This document shows positions 1-11,610 of a DNA stretch of 64,000 bases, piece by piece; the stretch's first letter is position 1, and the number at the start of each line of letters is the position of its first letter. The notes below the pieces were generated by a model. It did no database searches. It saw only the letters and a program-made list of their open reading frames with translations, and was not told the origin of the DNA. Location of the stretch: NCBI RefSeq assembly GCF_036588685.1, contig NC_086374.1, positions 23,986,886 to 24,050,885 on the forward strand, in the 5' to 3' direction. The DNA comes from Mytilus trossulus (taxonomy: Eukaryota > Mollusca > Bivalvia > Mytilida > Mytilidae). The position numbers were made by a program, and so were the translations under genes.

Positions 1-1737
1 ATCACCTTACAAACCAATATAAACGTATGGCAAGATATAACCATGAAGGAATTTAGTTTTTGTCAGACACAAGAACTCATCACTGTCATAAACGTATACG
101 TATATATGGCGGCTATGCATACAATTTCAAATATCAAGAACAAGCGGTCGATGTCGATAGTCCATTTTCTAACTGTTCGAGTTAGACATGTCACTTGTTC
201 TTTCTTGAAAGCCTTCATATTCCCCGTCTAACGATGGGAATTGTTTCTGATTGTGTTGACTATAAATGCTTGTATGGTAATTCTGTCGTTTATCTGTACA
301 AGCGGTTGCATTTCCTCTCCTTTCCCAACAAACAAACGAACGAAACGCTACTAGTCTGCTTTCTCTGGAGCTCATCCTCAATGGCTCTTATACGTCAGGA
401 AACTTACATGTATACTAATAATGATTGTTTCAAGAACAACGATGTATGGACGAACTATTCTAAATTCGTCAATATCAGTTATGCATGACTAAAAATAAAT
501 TTTATTACAACTACTGTATGACTTATTTGGATTAATGACGGCTATCATGTTCAACATTGCACAAATATTATCATAGTATTAAAAAACAAAATCCATAAAA
601 AAAAGTAATGCCTTAGCTTAGATAATTGGTATTTTTTGACAAAAAGTTCGTGTAAATGATTGTCAAATGAATTAAATTATGTTAGAATAAAATGTTTGAA
701 AGAAACTAAAAAAAAATCATGTATGTTGTATTTTTTTGTCAATTAAAAACTTTAAAATTGCAATAGTTATTAGCATTTAAACACAGCCAGATTTGAATAC
801 AAGTTAACAAATTCCGGTAAAGTCAATGATATCAAACAGATGTACAATGGTATATCAAATTGGGTAATATTGCATTTAGTTTTTATTAAAGATTAAAACT
901 ACTATGTTTTACTTTATATGAATCTTCACGCCAATTTCCGCTAAGAAAGTAATCAAAAAAATTGTTTCCTTTTATTTTTATACATTTTCGGATTTACGAA
1001 TCTGAATTTTATTTTCAATTAATTTACACAATTTAATTATTGAATCTTTATTCTCATCGTGTATTAAATCTTAGAGTATTAACATCGTGACATCATACTC
1101 TTTCTAATCATTTCTGTTTATCCTTTCCAAATAACAACATTTATACCTGTGTACGCTTGAACTCACACCTGCGGCTAAATACCTACAAGGTTAATGAATT
1201 GACCTCAAGCCGAGAAATATACAGTGACCTTTACAAAATAATATACACACTCTGCTCACACATTAGTTGCATTGAAATGATTATCAAAACAATAACGGTA
1301 AATAGAACTGAAATATTTTCAGTTCAATATCAGTAAAAATTTTCAATAAATATTTTATGAATAAAATCTCAACAATAATTAATTAAATTTATTCAAAAAC
1401 ATTTACTAGAGATAATTTTATAGGAGTTTAATTCAATCAATACAAAACGGTATATGCATATTCATTTTCGTTCATTATTATATTGTGGTTAATAACTACC
1501 ACCATTCGTCAGCTGTGCGCTTTAAATTACGTATTTTGTCGATAAGCTATAAGAGTTAAACGGATTTTATTTTCCCCAGAATTCAATAAATCGGGCTAAT
1601 ACGTCTTGACCCACTCGAGAATTTAACCAAAAAAGTTACAGATACTTGATTTTCTCCGTTATTAGAAGGAATATAAATTTAAAACTTTGCAAATGTGTTT
1701 TTTATGTGAAGATGAACATAATTAGATGATAAGTAAA
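1..1737. other. AT-rich intergenic or intronic stretch
   Basis: I see no convincing exon, RNA gene or repeat family here. The short open frames near 43-488 overlap on both strands, have no recognisable domain and no supporting splice context. The stretch may be intron of the ADF-H gene on the minus strand, whose downstream exons must lie to the left of or within this region, but no exon with a matching phase-2 acceptor was found by eye. Confidence 0.4.
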
Positions 1738-2632
1738 AAATCGCAAAATTACCAATTTAGGGGCAGCAGAGATTTGCTCTAAATGCTGTGGTTTTTTAGT
1801 TAAAAGCCAAAAACTGCATTTTACCCCTATGTTCTATTTTTAGCCGTAGTGGCCATCTTGGTTGGTTTTCCCGGTCACAAAACACAATTTTTACACTAGA
1901 GAGCCTAATAATGATTCTGGCTATGTTTGGTAAAATTTGGCCCAGTAGTTTCAGAGGAGATGATTTTTGTAAAAGTTAACTAAGATTTACGAAAAATGGT
2001 TAAAAATTGACTATAAAGGGCAATAACTCTTAAAGGGGCCAACTGACCATTTTGGTCTTGTTGACTTATTTGTAAATCTTACTTTGCTGAACATTTTTGC
2101 TGTTTACAGTTTATCTCTATCCATAATAATATTCAAGAAAATATCCAAAAACAGCAAAATTTCCTTAAAATTACCAATTCAGGGGCAGCAACCCAACAAC
2201 GGGTTGTCCCATTCATCTTAAAATTTCAGGGCAGATAGATCTTGACCAGATAAACAATTTTACCAATTGTCAGATTTGCTCTAAATGCTTTGGTTTTTGA
2301 GTAATAACCAAAAACTGAATTTAACCTCCATGTCCATCTTGATTGATTGGCCGGGTCAAAAAACACAATTTATTGCTTTGGTTTTTGAGTTATAAGCCAA
2401 AAACTGCACTTTACCCCTATGTTCTTTTTTTTAGCCATGGCGGCCATCTTGGTTGGTTGGCCGGGTCAAAAAACACAAATTTTAAACTAGATACATCAAT
2501 GATGATTGTGGCCAAGTTTGGTTTAATTTGGCCATGTAGTTTCAGAGGAGAAGATTTTTGTAAAAGTTAACGCCGGACGACGACGGACGCCAAGTGATGA
2601 GAAAAGCTCACTTCGGGCCCGGTGAGCTAAAA
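1738..2632 (+). repeat. Dispersed repeat family 1, truncated copy
   Basis: This is the first of three copies in the window (others at 7934-9075 and 16338-17650). Shared landmarks are the text around ctgcattttacccctatg, ggcggccatcttggttgg, tttcagaggagaagattttt, a GAC-rich string near 2575-2590 and a 3-prime end with ggtgagctaaaa. The copy lacks the 5-prime start ctagaggctctaaagagcc seen in the other two. No transposase or reverse transcriptase is visible, so it is probably non-autonomous; the class is not established. Confidence 0.75.
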
Positions 2633-2795
2633 AATGATTTAGACCTGCGAGCCCCCTAAATGTCTAATATTGGTTTCTTGTGGTGATACAGCATGAAATA
2701 CAGATTTTGCCATGTATTATTCTATATATTCATTATTCACTTTGAACTTACAATGGATGTAGTGTCAATACTGTACAACATGTATATAACATCCT

Positions 2796-3166
2796 ACAGT
2801 GAAACCTACCCCTGATATATATGTAAACTTGATTGTTACAGTGAAACCTACCACTGAATATATGTAAACTTGATTGTAACAGTGAAACCTATCACTTAAT
2901 ATATGTAAACTTGAATATAACAGTGAAACCTACCACTGAATATTATGTAAACTTGACCATAACAGTGAAACCTACCACTGAATATATGTTAATTTGAATA
3001 TAACAGTGAAACCTTCTACTGAATATATGTAAACTTGACTATAACAGTGAAAACTACCACTGAATATATGTAAACTTGAATATAACAGTGAAACCTACCA
3101 CTGAATATATTTAAACTTGAATATAACAGTGAAACCTACCACTGAATATATGTAAACTTGACTGTA
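2796..3166. repeat. 41-bp minisatellite built from an exon end and splice donor
   Basis: Nine tandem units of about 41 bp. On the minus strand the unit reads through the last coding bases of the ADF-H exon (codons for a TYIQW end) into its 5-prime splice site tg/gtaggt. The ninth, right-most unit is the real exon/intron boundary at 3140/3139. At least four other units keep an intact cagtg/gtaggt sequence; the rest carry substitutions in the donor. Confidence 0.9.
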
Positions 3167-6100
3167 ACAATATCATCTACTTTATCTGTAGTCCTATATA
3201 ATCCATACATTGCTGAATCATCACATAAGTGGGACTTCATTTCATCAATGTTTCCTGTCCCTGTAGACTCTAGTACTATTGGAGATTTAGGGTCACCACC
3301 TTCATACTGAGCTAACATCCAGGTGGTGTCATTGCCATCTGCCTTTACATCATGAACGGCAGTAAGCACTTCTGGGGCTATCTGTATTTCTGCCCCACCT
3401 TTAGCAATTCCAGGACCAGTTTTAGCTGCAGGACCTCTATTTGGAAGCTGAGTTTGTGTAAAGCCTCTTTGTTGCATACCAGATGTGACAGTTTCTATTA
3501 CTTTTGATTTTTTACCAGTATTTTCTTCTAACTGGAAAAGAAATTATACATGTCTAAAGATTTATCGATTTTGAAGACAATTTTTCATCAAGTTTATGTT
3601 CAATGACACAGTTTCTTTGAAAATCATTTGTATTTCTTTAAACTTAGTAATTTCTGTTGAGATAACATTTTACAGAATCAATAATGGCTTGAAAACTATG
3701 GGTCAGAAAAAATTGTTATATATGTCACCAAATTGTCATGTTGTTATTAATTCATAAAAAAATATAAAATGATAAAAGGAAATACCAAAAATGACAGACA
3801 GTAAAAGAGATCACAACAACACGCATATGGTTAGACCATACCAGTATACATATACGGCGGGACCATACATGTAGTACAGTCCAAATACTCATATGGTCTC
3901 AAACAAAGAAAGATAAACTATCAGAACACCATAGGGTCTAGTTTCCCTGACATGGTACAGGGGAAAAAAAGAGTGGGGTTAAGCCAGTTTAATCTACAAA
4001 CATTAACCTTTTTTAGCCTTTCTCGACCAAAGGTAAAACATGCGATAACAAATCACTATGTGATTTTGGTGGCCCTGAAAAGGCCCTGTGTAAAATTGAC
4101 AAAGACACATCAAAACAAGATTTGATTTAATAACACCTTTACATATTGGATGATATTTAAGTTATCTATAATGACCACTTCAGTGTGTGCATTGTCATTA
4201 AAGAGATTTATCCTGTTGAACTAACTTCAAATAAAGGTACTACTAACAATGAATACTGCCCTTTCCTGGATCTTGATATATATGTGTATATTTAACAGGA
4301 AGCGTGATACTAAAATTTACCATAGAGGAGATGATTTTTCTTTTACTTTATTTAAATTATCTGTTTTAAGATGGTGATGTTCCCTGGGCACATACATAAT
4401 AAACATATATTTTAACACCAGTTGTTGGCATGATATGGGTTATGTTCCTGTCCTATAACATGATGACAGGAAGGGTTGATTTTCAATTAATGAAGACATA
4501 ATCTGTTGATCAGTTTAATTAAGGTCTGGATTAGTATGAAAATAACTGTTAGCAGACCAGGCAGTCATGTGATCATTGTTAATTTGCTTAGTTTCTTCTG
4601 TTACCTTTTCTTTCATTAGATTCAGACTTCTTAAAACTGACTTTTACTGTGCATATTAGTCTGTGTTTGTTTACTCTACATTGGCTAGAGGTATAAGGGG
4701 TGGTTGAGATCTCACAAACAAGTTTCATAAACCACATTTTTGCATCTGTTCCAAGTCAGGAACCTCTAGCATTTATTAATCTTGTGGTTTTTTTTTAAAA
4801 TTGGTTCATTTATATGTTTTAGAGTTAAATGTAACCTCTATTTGCTGAACTAGTATACATAAGTTTTAAGTGGCCGGTTGAAGCTTGATGCGGGATATAG
4901 CCAGCCAAAGTCTGACCAAATTGATCTTTAACATCATCTGTATCTTTATTTAAAGGGTATGAGTTAACAGTTCTACCAAAAGAGTCAAAAAATGTTAAAA
5001 GTTCCTTAAAAATTAAGTAATGGCTCAGTCATACTCAATTCATGTTAATATTCACGACATGGAACCACGAAAGAAGAAGACACAGGGCCAAATAATCATA
5101 ATGGAAAGCTAAGTGTAAATGCAAACTGTACCAAGTAAACTATGCAAATGATTCAAAGTCAAAAGATAATGACTGAGGGAATGTAGCTAAATAATAATCA
5201 ATGGATATAAGGTGTGCAGATATTAATACAAGTGCATACCAAATATAATTAACTTACCATTTGTAGTTTCCCTTAAACTGTCCTAAATGTAATTTATAAA
5301 TCATGTAAATACTTGTACAAGATGTCTTCAAGGGTTCTTGCAGGTAAGTGCACGCATAAAAGTGGTTTCATAAGTGTGCAAAAATGAGTCCTATTTTTGA
5401 TTTTTCTAGAAATTGTATTGAATATATATATAAAAAAAAAAAAGGATCTATGTACATATTCTTCTAGAGAAATAAATATTGGTGAGATAGGTTTATAGTT
5501 GCACTTAAAAAGCATTAAAAAAATGCATTGTGTACTTATAATTGTTATTTCTCAATGATGTATTCACAGAATTATGTTTCACAATGATATGTTATTGCTG
5601 AGAATTTTCTTAGATTTACATGATATAAAACATTAGGGTGTCAGCAGACACATTTTTGATGTGTAAATCAGTTAGGTTTGGATGTTACCCTATAAAATAC
5701 TATTAGTTTACAGAGTAAAGTTTAACCATAATACACATATTTTGTTAGATCAAACCTTATTTTACTTTACACATTGAGAGACTAATTGATTTCTACAGTA
5801 ATTTTATGTGTCTGAAATAACATTTGTTTTTAAATCTGTGGACAGGTGTAAAGAGGGTATCACCAGCCCAGTAGTCAGCACTTCGGTGTTGACATGAATA
5901 TCAATTACATGGTCATTTTTATAAATTTTCTGTTTACAAAACTTTGAATTATTCGAAAACTAAGGATTTTCTTACCCCAGGAGTAGATTACCTTAGCCGT
6001 ATTTGGCACAACTTTTTGGAATTTTGGGTCCTCAATGCTCTTCAACTTTGTATTTGTTTGGCTTTTTAACTATTTTGATCTGAGCGTCACTGATGAGTCT

Positions 6101-9100
6101 TATGTAGACGAAACGCACGTCTGGCGTATAAAATTATAATCCTGGTACTTTTGATAACTATTTACACCACTGGGTCGATGCCACTGCTGGTGGACGTTTC
6201 GTCCCCAAGGGTATCACCAGCCCAGTAGTCAGCACTTCGGTGTTGACATGAATATCAATTACATGGTCATTTTTATAAATTTTCTGTTTACAAAACTTTG
6301 AATTATTCGAAAAACTAAGGATTTTCTTACCCCAGGAGTAGATTACCTTAGCCGTATTTGGCACAACTTTTTGGAATTTTGGGTCCTCAATGCTCTTCAA
6401 CTTTGTATTTGTTTGGCTTTTTAACTATTTTGATCTGAGCGTCACTGATGAGTCTTATGTAGACGAAACGCGCGTCTGGCGTATAAAATTATAATCCTGG
6501 TACTTTTGATAACTATTTACACCACTGGGTCGATGCCACTGCTGGTGGACGTTTCGTCCCCGAGGGTATCACCAGCCCAGTAGTCAGCACTTCGGTGTTG
6601 ACATGAATATCAATTACATGGTCATTTTTATAAATTTTCTGTTTACAAAACTTTGAATTATTCGAAAAACTAAGGATTTTCTTACCCCAGGAGTAGATTA
6701 CCTTAGCCGTATTTGGCACAACTTTTTGGAATTTTGGGTCCTCAATGCTCTTCAACTTTGTATTTGTTTGGCTTTTTAACTATTTTGATCTGAGCGTCAC
6801 TGATGAGTCTTATGTAGACGAAACGCGCGTCTGGCGTATAAAATTATAATCCTGGTACTTTTGATAACTATTTACACCACTGGGTCGATGCCACTGCTGG
6901 TGGACGTTTTGTCCCCGAGGGTATCACCAGCCCAGTAGTCAGCACTTCGGTGTTGACATGAATATCAATTACATGGTCATTTTTATAAATTTTCTGTTTA
7001 CAAAACTTTGAATTATTCGAAAAACTAAGGATTTTCTTACCCCAGGAGTAGATTACCTTAGCCGTATTTGGCACAACTTTTTGGAATTTTGGGTCCTCAA
7101 TGCTCTTCAACTTTGTATTTGTTTGGCTTTTTAACTATTTTGATCTGAGCGTCACTGATGAGTCTTATGTAGACGAAACGCGCGTCTGGCGTATAAAATT
7201 ATAATCCTGGTACTTTTGATAACTATTAAAGGAAATGTCAATTTACCTGTTGTAATATTTTATCTTTATCAAAGTCTTCTTTACTACTTGTCTCTATAAA
7301 TAAATGGTAAGGACTCAGTTTTTCTTCCACACTTCCATGAACGACACCAAACCTTCCTTTCTTTACATAGGACACTTTATCTCCTACCCTACAAAATAAT
7401 TCCAGAAATCTTCTTCTACATATCTTTTCTGTTAAATTTGATTAAATGCAGCTACCCATACCAGCATTTCCTAGAAATTTTTACAAGACAGATAAATTGG
7501 CACTTATTTGACTGTTTCATTCCAATTTGAATGGTTGAAATGTAGGAAGACATACAATTTATATTAACCTTTTATTTCAATTATTTCAGAATATTCCCTC
7601 AGACCTGTCATTATTTTTTTTTCAATAGTGATCTCTTAAAGTAACCTCAATCGAACTTAAAAACAAACATTAAAATAGGTGAGAATCATGATATAATGAA
7701 ATGGATAATTAGAACTGCCTTGACAGCTTCAATAATTAACAGGTGAAAGTTCTAGGGTGTAAGCAACATAGTAACTGACACGTATAACTTACCTACTTCA
7801 TAACATACAGTATGTGTGTACAAAAACTGTACATGTATATCCACAGGACAAAGATTCAATTTTAATTAATCTTGCCTTTTTTAAATAAATGTTTCTATCA
7901 AAACATGAATATTGTAAAATTTACAAAATCAAACTAGAGGCTCTAAAGAGCCTGTGTCATTCACCTTGGTCTATGTGAATATTCAACAAAGGACACAGAT
8001 GGATTCATGACAAAATTGTGTTTTGGTGATGGTGATGTGTTTGTACATCTTACTTTACTGAACATTCTTGCTGTGTACAATTATCCCTATCTATAAGGAT
8101 TGGCCCAGTAGTTTCAGTGGAAAATGTTAGTAAAAATTTACAAATTTTATGAAAATTGTTAAAAATTTACTATAAAGGGCAATAACTCCTTAGGGGATCA
8201 ATTGACCATTTTGGTCATGTTGACTTATTTTTAGGCCTTACTTTGCTGTAAATTATTGCTGTTTACAGTTTTTCTCTATCTATAATAATATTCAAGATAA
8301 TAACAAAAAACGGCAAAATTTCCTTAAAATTACCAATTCAGGGGCAGCAACCTACAAACCAGTTGTCCAATTCATCTGAAAATTTTAGAGCAGATAGATC
8401 TTGACCTGATTAACAACATTAGCCCCTATCAGATTTGCTCTAAATGCTTTGGTTTTTGAGTTATAAGACAAAAACTGCATTTTACCCCTATGTTCTATTT
8501 TTAGCCATTGCGGCCATCTTGGTTGAGTGGATGGGTCACCGGACACAATTTTTTAAACTAGATATATATCCCAATGATGATTGTGGCCAAGATTAATTTT
8601 ATTTGGCCCATTAGTTTCAGAGGAGATGATTTTTGTAAAAGATTACATAGAAAGGGCAATAACTGCTAAAGGGGTCAACTGATCATTTTGGTCATGTTGA
8701 CTTATTTGTAAATCTTACTTTGCTGAACATTTTTGCAGTTCACAGTTATCTCTATCTATAATAATATTCAAGATAATAACGAAAAACAGCAAAATTTCCT
8801 TAAAATTACCAATTCAGGGGCAGCAACCCAACAATGGATAGTAAAATTCATCATGGCGGCCATCTTGGTTGGTTGGTTGGGTCACAAGGCATATTTTTTA
8901 AACTAGATACCCCAATAATGATTGTGGCCAAGTTTGATACAATTTGGCCCAGTAGTTTCAGAGGAGAAGATTTTTGTAAAAGTTAACGACGAAGGACGAC
9001 GACAGACGCTGGACGACGCTGGACGCAAAGTGATCGGAAAAGCTCACTTGGGCCTTTGGGCCAGGTAAGCTAAAAAGGGAGACAACCAATATTCAAACTC

Positions 9101-9582
9101 ATAAGTGGAGGACAAACAGGAGAAGTCATGGCAAAACATAACTTCCACTTCACATGGTGATAGCCTATCTTAAAATAATGGAGGTGTACAATTTCATACT
9201 TACATAACAAATCATTAATCTATATTTATATATAAATTGAATCAATTTTTATAATAAAAAAAATGCATGCAATAATTTCTGAATTTGCAGTATAAGGCTC
9301 ATGAGAGATACATTTTACTTACCAATGAAAATAAACAAATTTAACAGTTGTTGACATATCAAATGTGCTTTCATATCTGGCTAATGCATACATCATCTGT
9401 GTGTCATCAAAAAGTTCGGGCATATCTGAAACATCCTCTCCTACTTTTAAAACAGTCAGTCTATTAGGGTCATTTTCTATATGGCCCACAACAATATAAT
9501 TATCTGGACAATTATCATCTCTGATAGACTTGATGCCTTCATCACATGATACTTTATCGTCAAATTCAGCTGATGTACTCAT
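3140..9582 (-). CDS. Protein with two ADF-H (coactosin/drebrin-like) domains, partial
   Basis: Three coding exons on the minus strand: 9582-9323 (starts ATG; an acceptor lies 15 bases upstream at 9597), 7388-7247 and 3531-3140. Phases agree: a Trp codon is split tg/g at the first junction, the second junction is phase 0, and the third exon ends with the same split Trp. The visible product is about 264 residues. Residues 1 to ~134 form one ADF-H fold with the segment VKFVYFHW-VGDKV followed by RFGVVHGSVEEKLSPYHLF, close to the coactosin pattern where a beta strand ends in W-(V/I)-G-(D/E). After a linker rich in Gly, Pro and Gln a second domain starts (DGNDTTWMLAQYEGG ... VKFTYIQW) and must continue in exons outside this view. 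ADF-H proteins bind F-actin and act in the cytoplasm. The same intron position in both domains suggests internal duplication. A non-coding first exon must lie upstream of 9597. The exact family name is uncertain. Confidence 0.82.
4660..4905 (+). repeat. Dispersed repeat family 2, copy 1
   Basis: It shares cattggctagaggtataagggg, a gttgagatctcacaaa-like segment, ctgaactagtatac and ggccggttgaagct with 56985-57215. Both copies are about 240 bp and diverged. It lies in an intron of the ADF-H gene. The type of element is not clear. Confidence 0.6.
6084..6127 (+). ncRNA. Hammerhead ribozyme motif, array unit 1
   Basis: Core CTGATGA, then a stem II of four pairs GTCT/AGAC with loop TATGT, then GAAA, a very short stem III, the cleavage triplet GTC and a stem I 3-prime strand tggcgt that pairs with gcgtca upstream. 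In this unit stem III reads acgc/acgt instead of acgc/gcgt, which introduces a C-A mismatch. Confidence 0.8.
6439..6482 (+). ncRNA. Hammerhead ribozyme motif, array unit 2
   Basis: All core elements are present: CTGATGA, stem II GTCT/AGAC, GAAA, palindromic stem III acgcgcgt, GTC cleavage site and stem I gcgtca/tggcgt with G-U pairs. The self-complementary stem III leaves no loop, as in minimal hammerheads known to act as dimers. Confidence 0.85.
6794..6837 (+). ncRNA. Hammerhead ribozyme motif, array unit 3
   Basis: Identical in the core to unit 2. Cleavage at each GTC would release a monomer of about 355 nt from a transcript of the array. Confidence 0.85.
7149..7192 (+). ncRNA. Hammerhead ribozyme motif, array unit 4
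   Basis: Identical in the core to units 2 and 3. The array ends about 35 bp further on, at gataactatt, just before the splice donor side of ADF-H exon 7388-7247. Confidence 0.85.
7934..9075 (+). repeat. Dispersed repeat family 1, full-length copy
   Basis: It begins ctagaggctctaaagagcc and ends in a strong hairpin near 9035-9070 followed by gctaaaaa. The start holds ctcaccttgg and the end its near reverse complement ccaggtaag, so short imperfect terminal inverted repeats are present. The interior repeats a block of about 480 bp: tttactataaagggcaataactcc recurs. It lies in the first coding intron of the ADF-H gene. Confidence 0.8.
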
Positions 9583-11230
9583 TGTGTTAGGTTATACCTG
9601 TTAATAAAAGAAAACACATTTCCAATAATTGTCCATCTAAAAATATATCTTTACATTTGATGTTTGAGATAAAATTTGAGATATCTTTTGAAGGCTAATA
9701 AAAAAGTATTTCATTTGATCTCTGATTTAAAGAACTTTTTTCTGCCTGAGTCATAATGAAAATCAAAAACAACTGAAATTTTATTGACCAAAATAAAAAC
9801 TTGTATTCTAATCCAATGATTTATTTGAACAATTTGAAGTTTGTGAAAGATACTTACTTAACAAAACTGAAATTTAGAAAACTACAAAATGTAGTATAAT
9901 TAAAAACACCTTAAAAAATAATTATTACATTAACAATTATCTCCCCTTAAAGGGAATTTACTATCCCTAAATTGAAATTATGACATGATTTTGAAAATAT
10001 AATTGCTATTTTTCAAATGCATGGAGATCCAGTATAAATAAAAGGATCTTAGGATCCTGAATCTGTTATTTTTGTAATGATAATTCAGATTTGCATCATT
10101 TAAATCATTAGCAACAGTGGAAGGTATCCTTCATACTACGTAAGATTGTGACCTGGTTTGATATAAATCTACACAGACAGAATAAAATCAAGTCATTTAA
10201 GGAAAATTACCTAAATAAGGATTTTTTTCATTGCTGATAAATTTTGTAGGAAAACATCTTTGTCTTTAATAAAGAACTTGATCCATTTGATAATCTTATT
10301 TTTGGAAGTTACTGGGTATTTTTTTTCGATGCATTGCATAGGGAAGAGCAAATGTTAAAAACATCAAGAAAATTGTTAAATTATAAGTAACAAAAATCAT
10401 TACAGTGAGGGATCAAGAACATTTCTTAAAGGGGGGCAAGCTCCAGTCTTGCTTCAGTGATTCCCTATATAATCATCCAAATTTTTCCAGAGGGCCCTGG
10501 ATCCACCTACACATGAACAATAACTTCCAGGAGAGCTTCTTTTCAAATGGTCTTGGTTCATCAGTATTCCTATGTTATGCTTAAAATTTTTACTATTCCT
10601 ATGTTATGCTTAAAATTTTACTGAGTTGCAACAAGAAAAAGTTTGAAACAATTAAAAATGTTTTTTGTTTGTGTTAATTTTCAGCATTGTCTAACTAATT
10701 TTAAAATTACCTTCACAACTCACTTAGTTATCTGTGATAATATATCAATGCTACATGTGTATCATTCAAATATTAATAATTGTGAATCTGTTTTGTATTT
10801 CAATATGTGTAGTGGAATGTTATAAAATATTTTATAAATAAGACAAAACATTTACATTTTTAAACTACTGGTCATGTTACTGTTATTTTGAAATGCATTT
10901 TGCTATATTTAAACATTTACATATATATAAGCATAAAGATTTAAAAACCCTACCTATATATCATAAGAATGCTCTCATTATACCTGAGAAGGAAGTACGC
11001 CCCTTCCTTCCCTATATAGACACTTCCTACGACTTGTTACAACTGTAATTATATACATTCCTCAAGTGTGATGGTACTTTAACTAAAGTGTCTATCTTTT
11101 CACAAGGGTCAGCTGTTTTGACCTTACATAACTTAGTTATAAAACAGTTATATTAAATGTGAGTTAAATGTATGTATAACTAAGTAAATACGTGTAATTT
11201 GTTCAAATATCATAATATACAATATACAGT

Positions 11231-11366
11231 CATAGGCGGATCTAAGGGGGGGGGGGGGGGGGGGGCCTTTCGTGGGAAAAATTTGGTTGATTATATAGGG
11301 AATCACTGAAGTGTGACTAGGTCAGATAGTGGGCCCCCCTTACAAAAAGTTCTGGATCCACCACTG
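11231..11366. mobile_element. Short MITE with GGCGGATC termini, copy 1
   Basis: 136 bp. Left end cataggcggatcta, right end as reverse complement cagtggtggatcca, flanked by a perfect 5-bp direct repeat ACAGT (11226-11230 and 11367-11371). It contains a run of 20 guanines (11246-11265). A second member with its own 5-bp duplication lies at 57943-58089; a related but degraded piece is at about 10403-10513. Confidence 0.8.
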
Positions 11367-11501
11367 ACAGTAACAGATAGGTTAGGTAAGGCCCAAACAT
11401 AGCTCTCATTTCTAACTAGAATTTAAGATTAGTATACATGTAGTAGTCTATATTATCACAATGAATCATAGTAAAAAAAATAACAATAGGTAAATATAAA
11501 A

Positions 11502-11610
11502 ACAAAGATGTGGTTTGATTGCCAATGAGACAGTAATCAACCGAAGTTCAAAAGAAGATGATGTTAGCAATAATAGGCAACGGTACAGCCTTCAACAATG
11601 AGAAAAATAT
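11502..11610 (+). repeat. Mussel dispersed repeat family 3, short copy
   Basis: It carries the landmark agatgtggtttgattgccaatgagac and later acagccttcaacaatgag. The same family occurs at 25545-25800, 26100-26300, 41775-41915, 49330-49570 and 51755-52015. I recognise this text as a common mussel repeat; the element class is unknown. Confidence 0.65.

Larger units (their letters stand above)
5855..7227 (+). repeat. 355-bp tandem array with hammerhead ribozymes (retrozyme-like)
   Basis: Unit starts at 5855, 6209, 6564 and 6919, so periods of 354, 355 and 355 bp, about 3.9 copies, nearly identical. Each unit contains one hammerhead core on the plus strand. The array sits in the ADF-H intron between exons 7388-7247 and 3531-3140, antisense to that gene. 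Tandem units of a few hundred bases each with one type I hammerhead are the described form of metazoan retrozymes and of repeats linked to Penelope-like elements. An 80-codon antisense frame recurs in three units, but this follows from unit identity and is not evidence of coding. Confidence 0.9.

Noticed and set aside
6158..7110. 80-codon minus-strand frame present in three units
   Set aside because: It recurs only because the 355-bp units are nearly identical; the frame is not supported in unit 1 or by the solo copy at 57295.
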